Of a DNA stretch of 64,000 bases, positions 63,657 to 64,000 are shown piece by piece. Under the pieces are notes generated by a model. That model was not told the origin of the DNA and ran no database searches. It saw nothing but the letters and a program-made list of their open reading frames with translations. The position numbers and the translations under genes were made by a program. Source of the stretch: Stenotrophomonas sp. 704A1 (GTDB lineage: Bacteria > Pseudomonadota > Gammaproteobacteria > Xanthomonadales > Xanthomonadaceae); NCBI RefSeq assembly GCF_030549525.1, contig NZ_CP130831.1, positions 769,501-833,500 on the forward strand, given 5' to 3'. Position 1 is the first letter of the stretch; each line of letters opens with the position of its first letter.

Positions 63657-64000
63657 TCAGCGCGCCAGCCAGGCGCCTACGGCCACGCCGACCGCCAGCC
63701 ACAGCCATTCCACCGCGCCGTTGGCCAGGGTGGCCAGGGTCCAGGCCAGGTGCGGGCCCATCCGCAGCGAGGCATCCCACGGGTTGAGGCCCATCGAGCC
63801 GCCCATCCACGCGCTGGCGATGGCCCAGTTGGCGACCACCGCCACCAGCAGGGTGCCGCCGACGGTCAGTGCAATGCGCAGCTTGCCGGGGCCCAGCGTG
63901 CCCAGGCGCAGCATGAACACCAGTTCGAGGGCGGTCAGCACCGCCATCCAGCCCAGCGGGCGACCCGTCATCAGGGCCAGCAGCAGCCAGGCAAACGGGG
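63657..64000 (-). CDS. Putative membrane protein, 5' end probably beyond window
   Basis: The frame gives 104 residues from an ATG at 63971 but stays open to the window edge, and the upstream codons encode more hydrophobic residues (FAWLLLAL), so the true start probably lies outside. Three to four helices are seen (WMAVLTALELVFMLRLG, IALTVGGTLLVAVVANWAIA, VEWLWLAVGVAVGAWLA). No family recognised. Confidence 0.65.
   Translation of the reverse strand, partial: PFAWLLLALMTGRPLGWMAVLTALELVFMLRLGTLGPGKLRIALTVGGTLLVAVVANWAIASAWMGGSMGLNPWDASLRMGPHLAWTLATLANGAVEWLWLAVGVAVGAWLAR

Overview
The window is chromosomal DNA of a high-GC gammaproteobacterium, most likely the Stenotrophomonas maltophilia complex. 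Three things point there: xanthomonad-like gene content and order (ahpC, ahpF and oxyR on one strand), protein sequences of that kind, and about ten intergenic GTAG-headed palindromes that match the SMAG repeats of S. maltophilia. There is no prophage, plasmid, CRISPR array, rRNA or tRNA. Most of the sequence is housekeeping DNA with short spacers, and many neighbouring genes overlap by 4 bp (ATGA).

Layout. 1-4.2 kb: 5' part of dusB, a nucleoside transporter plus ribokinase pair, and an aldo/keto reductase. 4.4-8.6 kb: a Fur-boxed haem locus (hemP, a TonB-dependent haem receptor broken by a frameshift, and two poorly characterised genes). 8.8-16 kb: a small membrane protein, the YbbAP-type ABC transporter divergent from tesA, a two-component system and an SGNH hydrolase. 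16.2-23.3 kb: dgkA, a TerC protein, an MFS exporter, a lemA-TPM-TPM cassette, then lgt-thyA-folA. 23.4-33.3 kb: a ten-gene minus-strand run in which btuM, an ATP:cobalamin adenosyltransferase and a histone-deacetylase-like gene precede the classical lptD-surA-pdxA-rsmA-apaG-apaH series, ending with a DUF1287 lipoprotein. 33.4-42.5 kb: two ubiquinone hydroxylases, an EF-hand protein, rlmM with a nucleoside deaminase, two poorly known genes, glnS, a DUF2007 protein and msrA. 42.5-43.1 kb: a gene-free stretch full of hairpins. 43.1-48.4 kb: tal, rnk and the peroxide-defence genes oxyR, ahpF and ahpC. 48.4-56.4 kb: prmC, pip, a LysR regulator divergent from a DHA2 exporter, and a four-gene overlapping operon (nitroreductase, 5'-3' exonuclease, Nudix hydrolase, N-formylglutamate amidohydrolase-like). 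56.7-64 kb: a DUF1631 protein and a transhydrogenase locus in which pntAA is separated from pntAB-pntB by an opposite-strand ECF sigma-factor operon.

The least explained elements are the frameshifted haem receptor with its two uncharacterised partners, the split pnt locus, the paired long hairpins with related 52-nt loops between msrA and tal, the 19-bp inverted repeat between ahpC and ahpF, and genes whose stop codon lies inside a SMAG element. No convincing wholly new defence or mobile system was seen. Statements about conservation rest on family knowledge; no database search was run.
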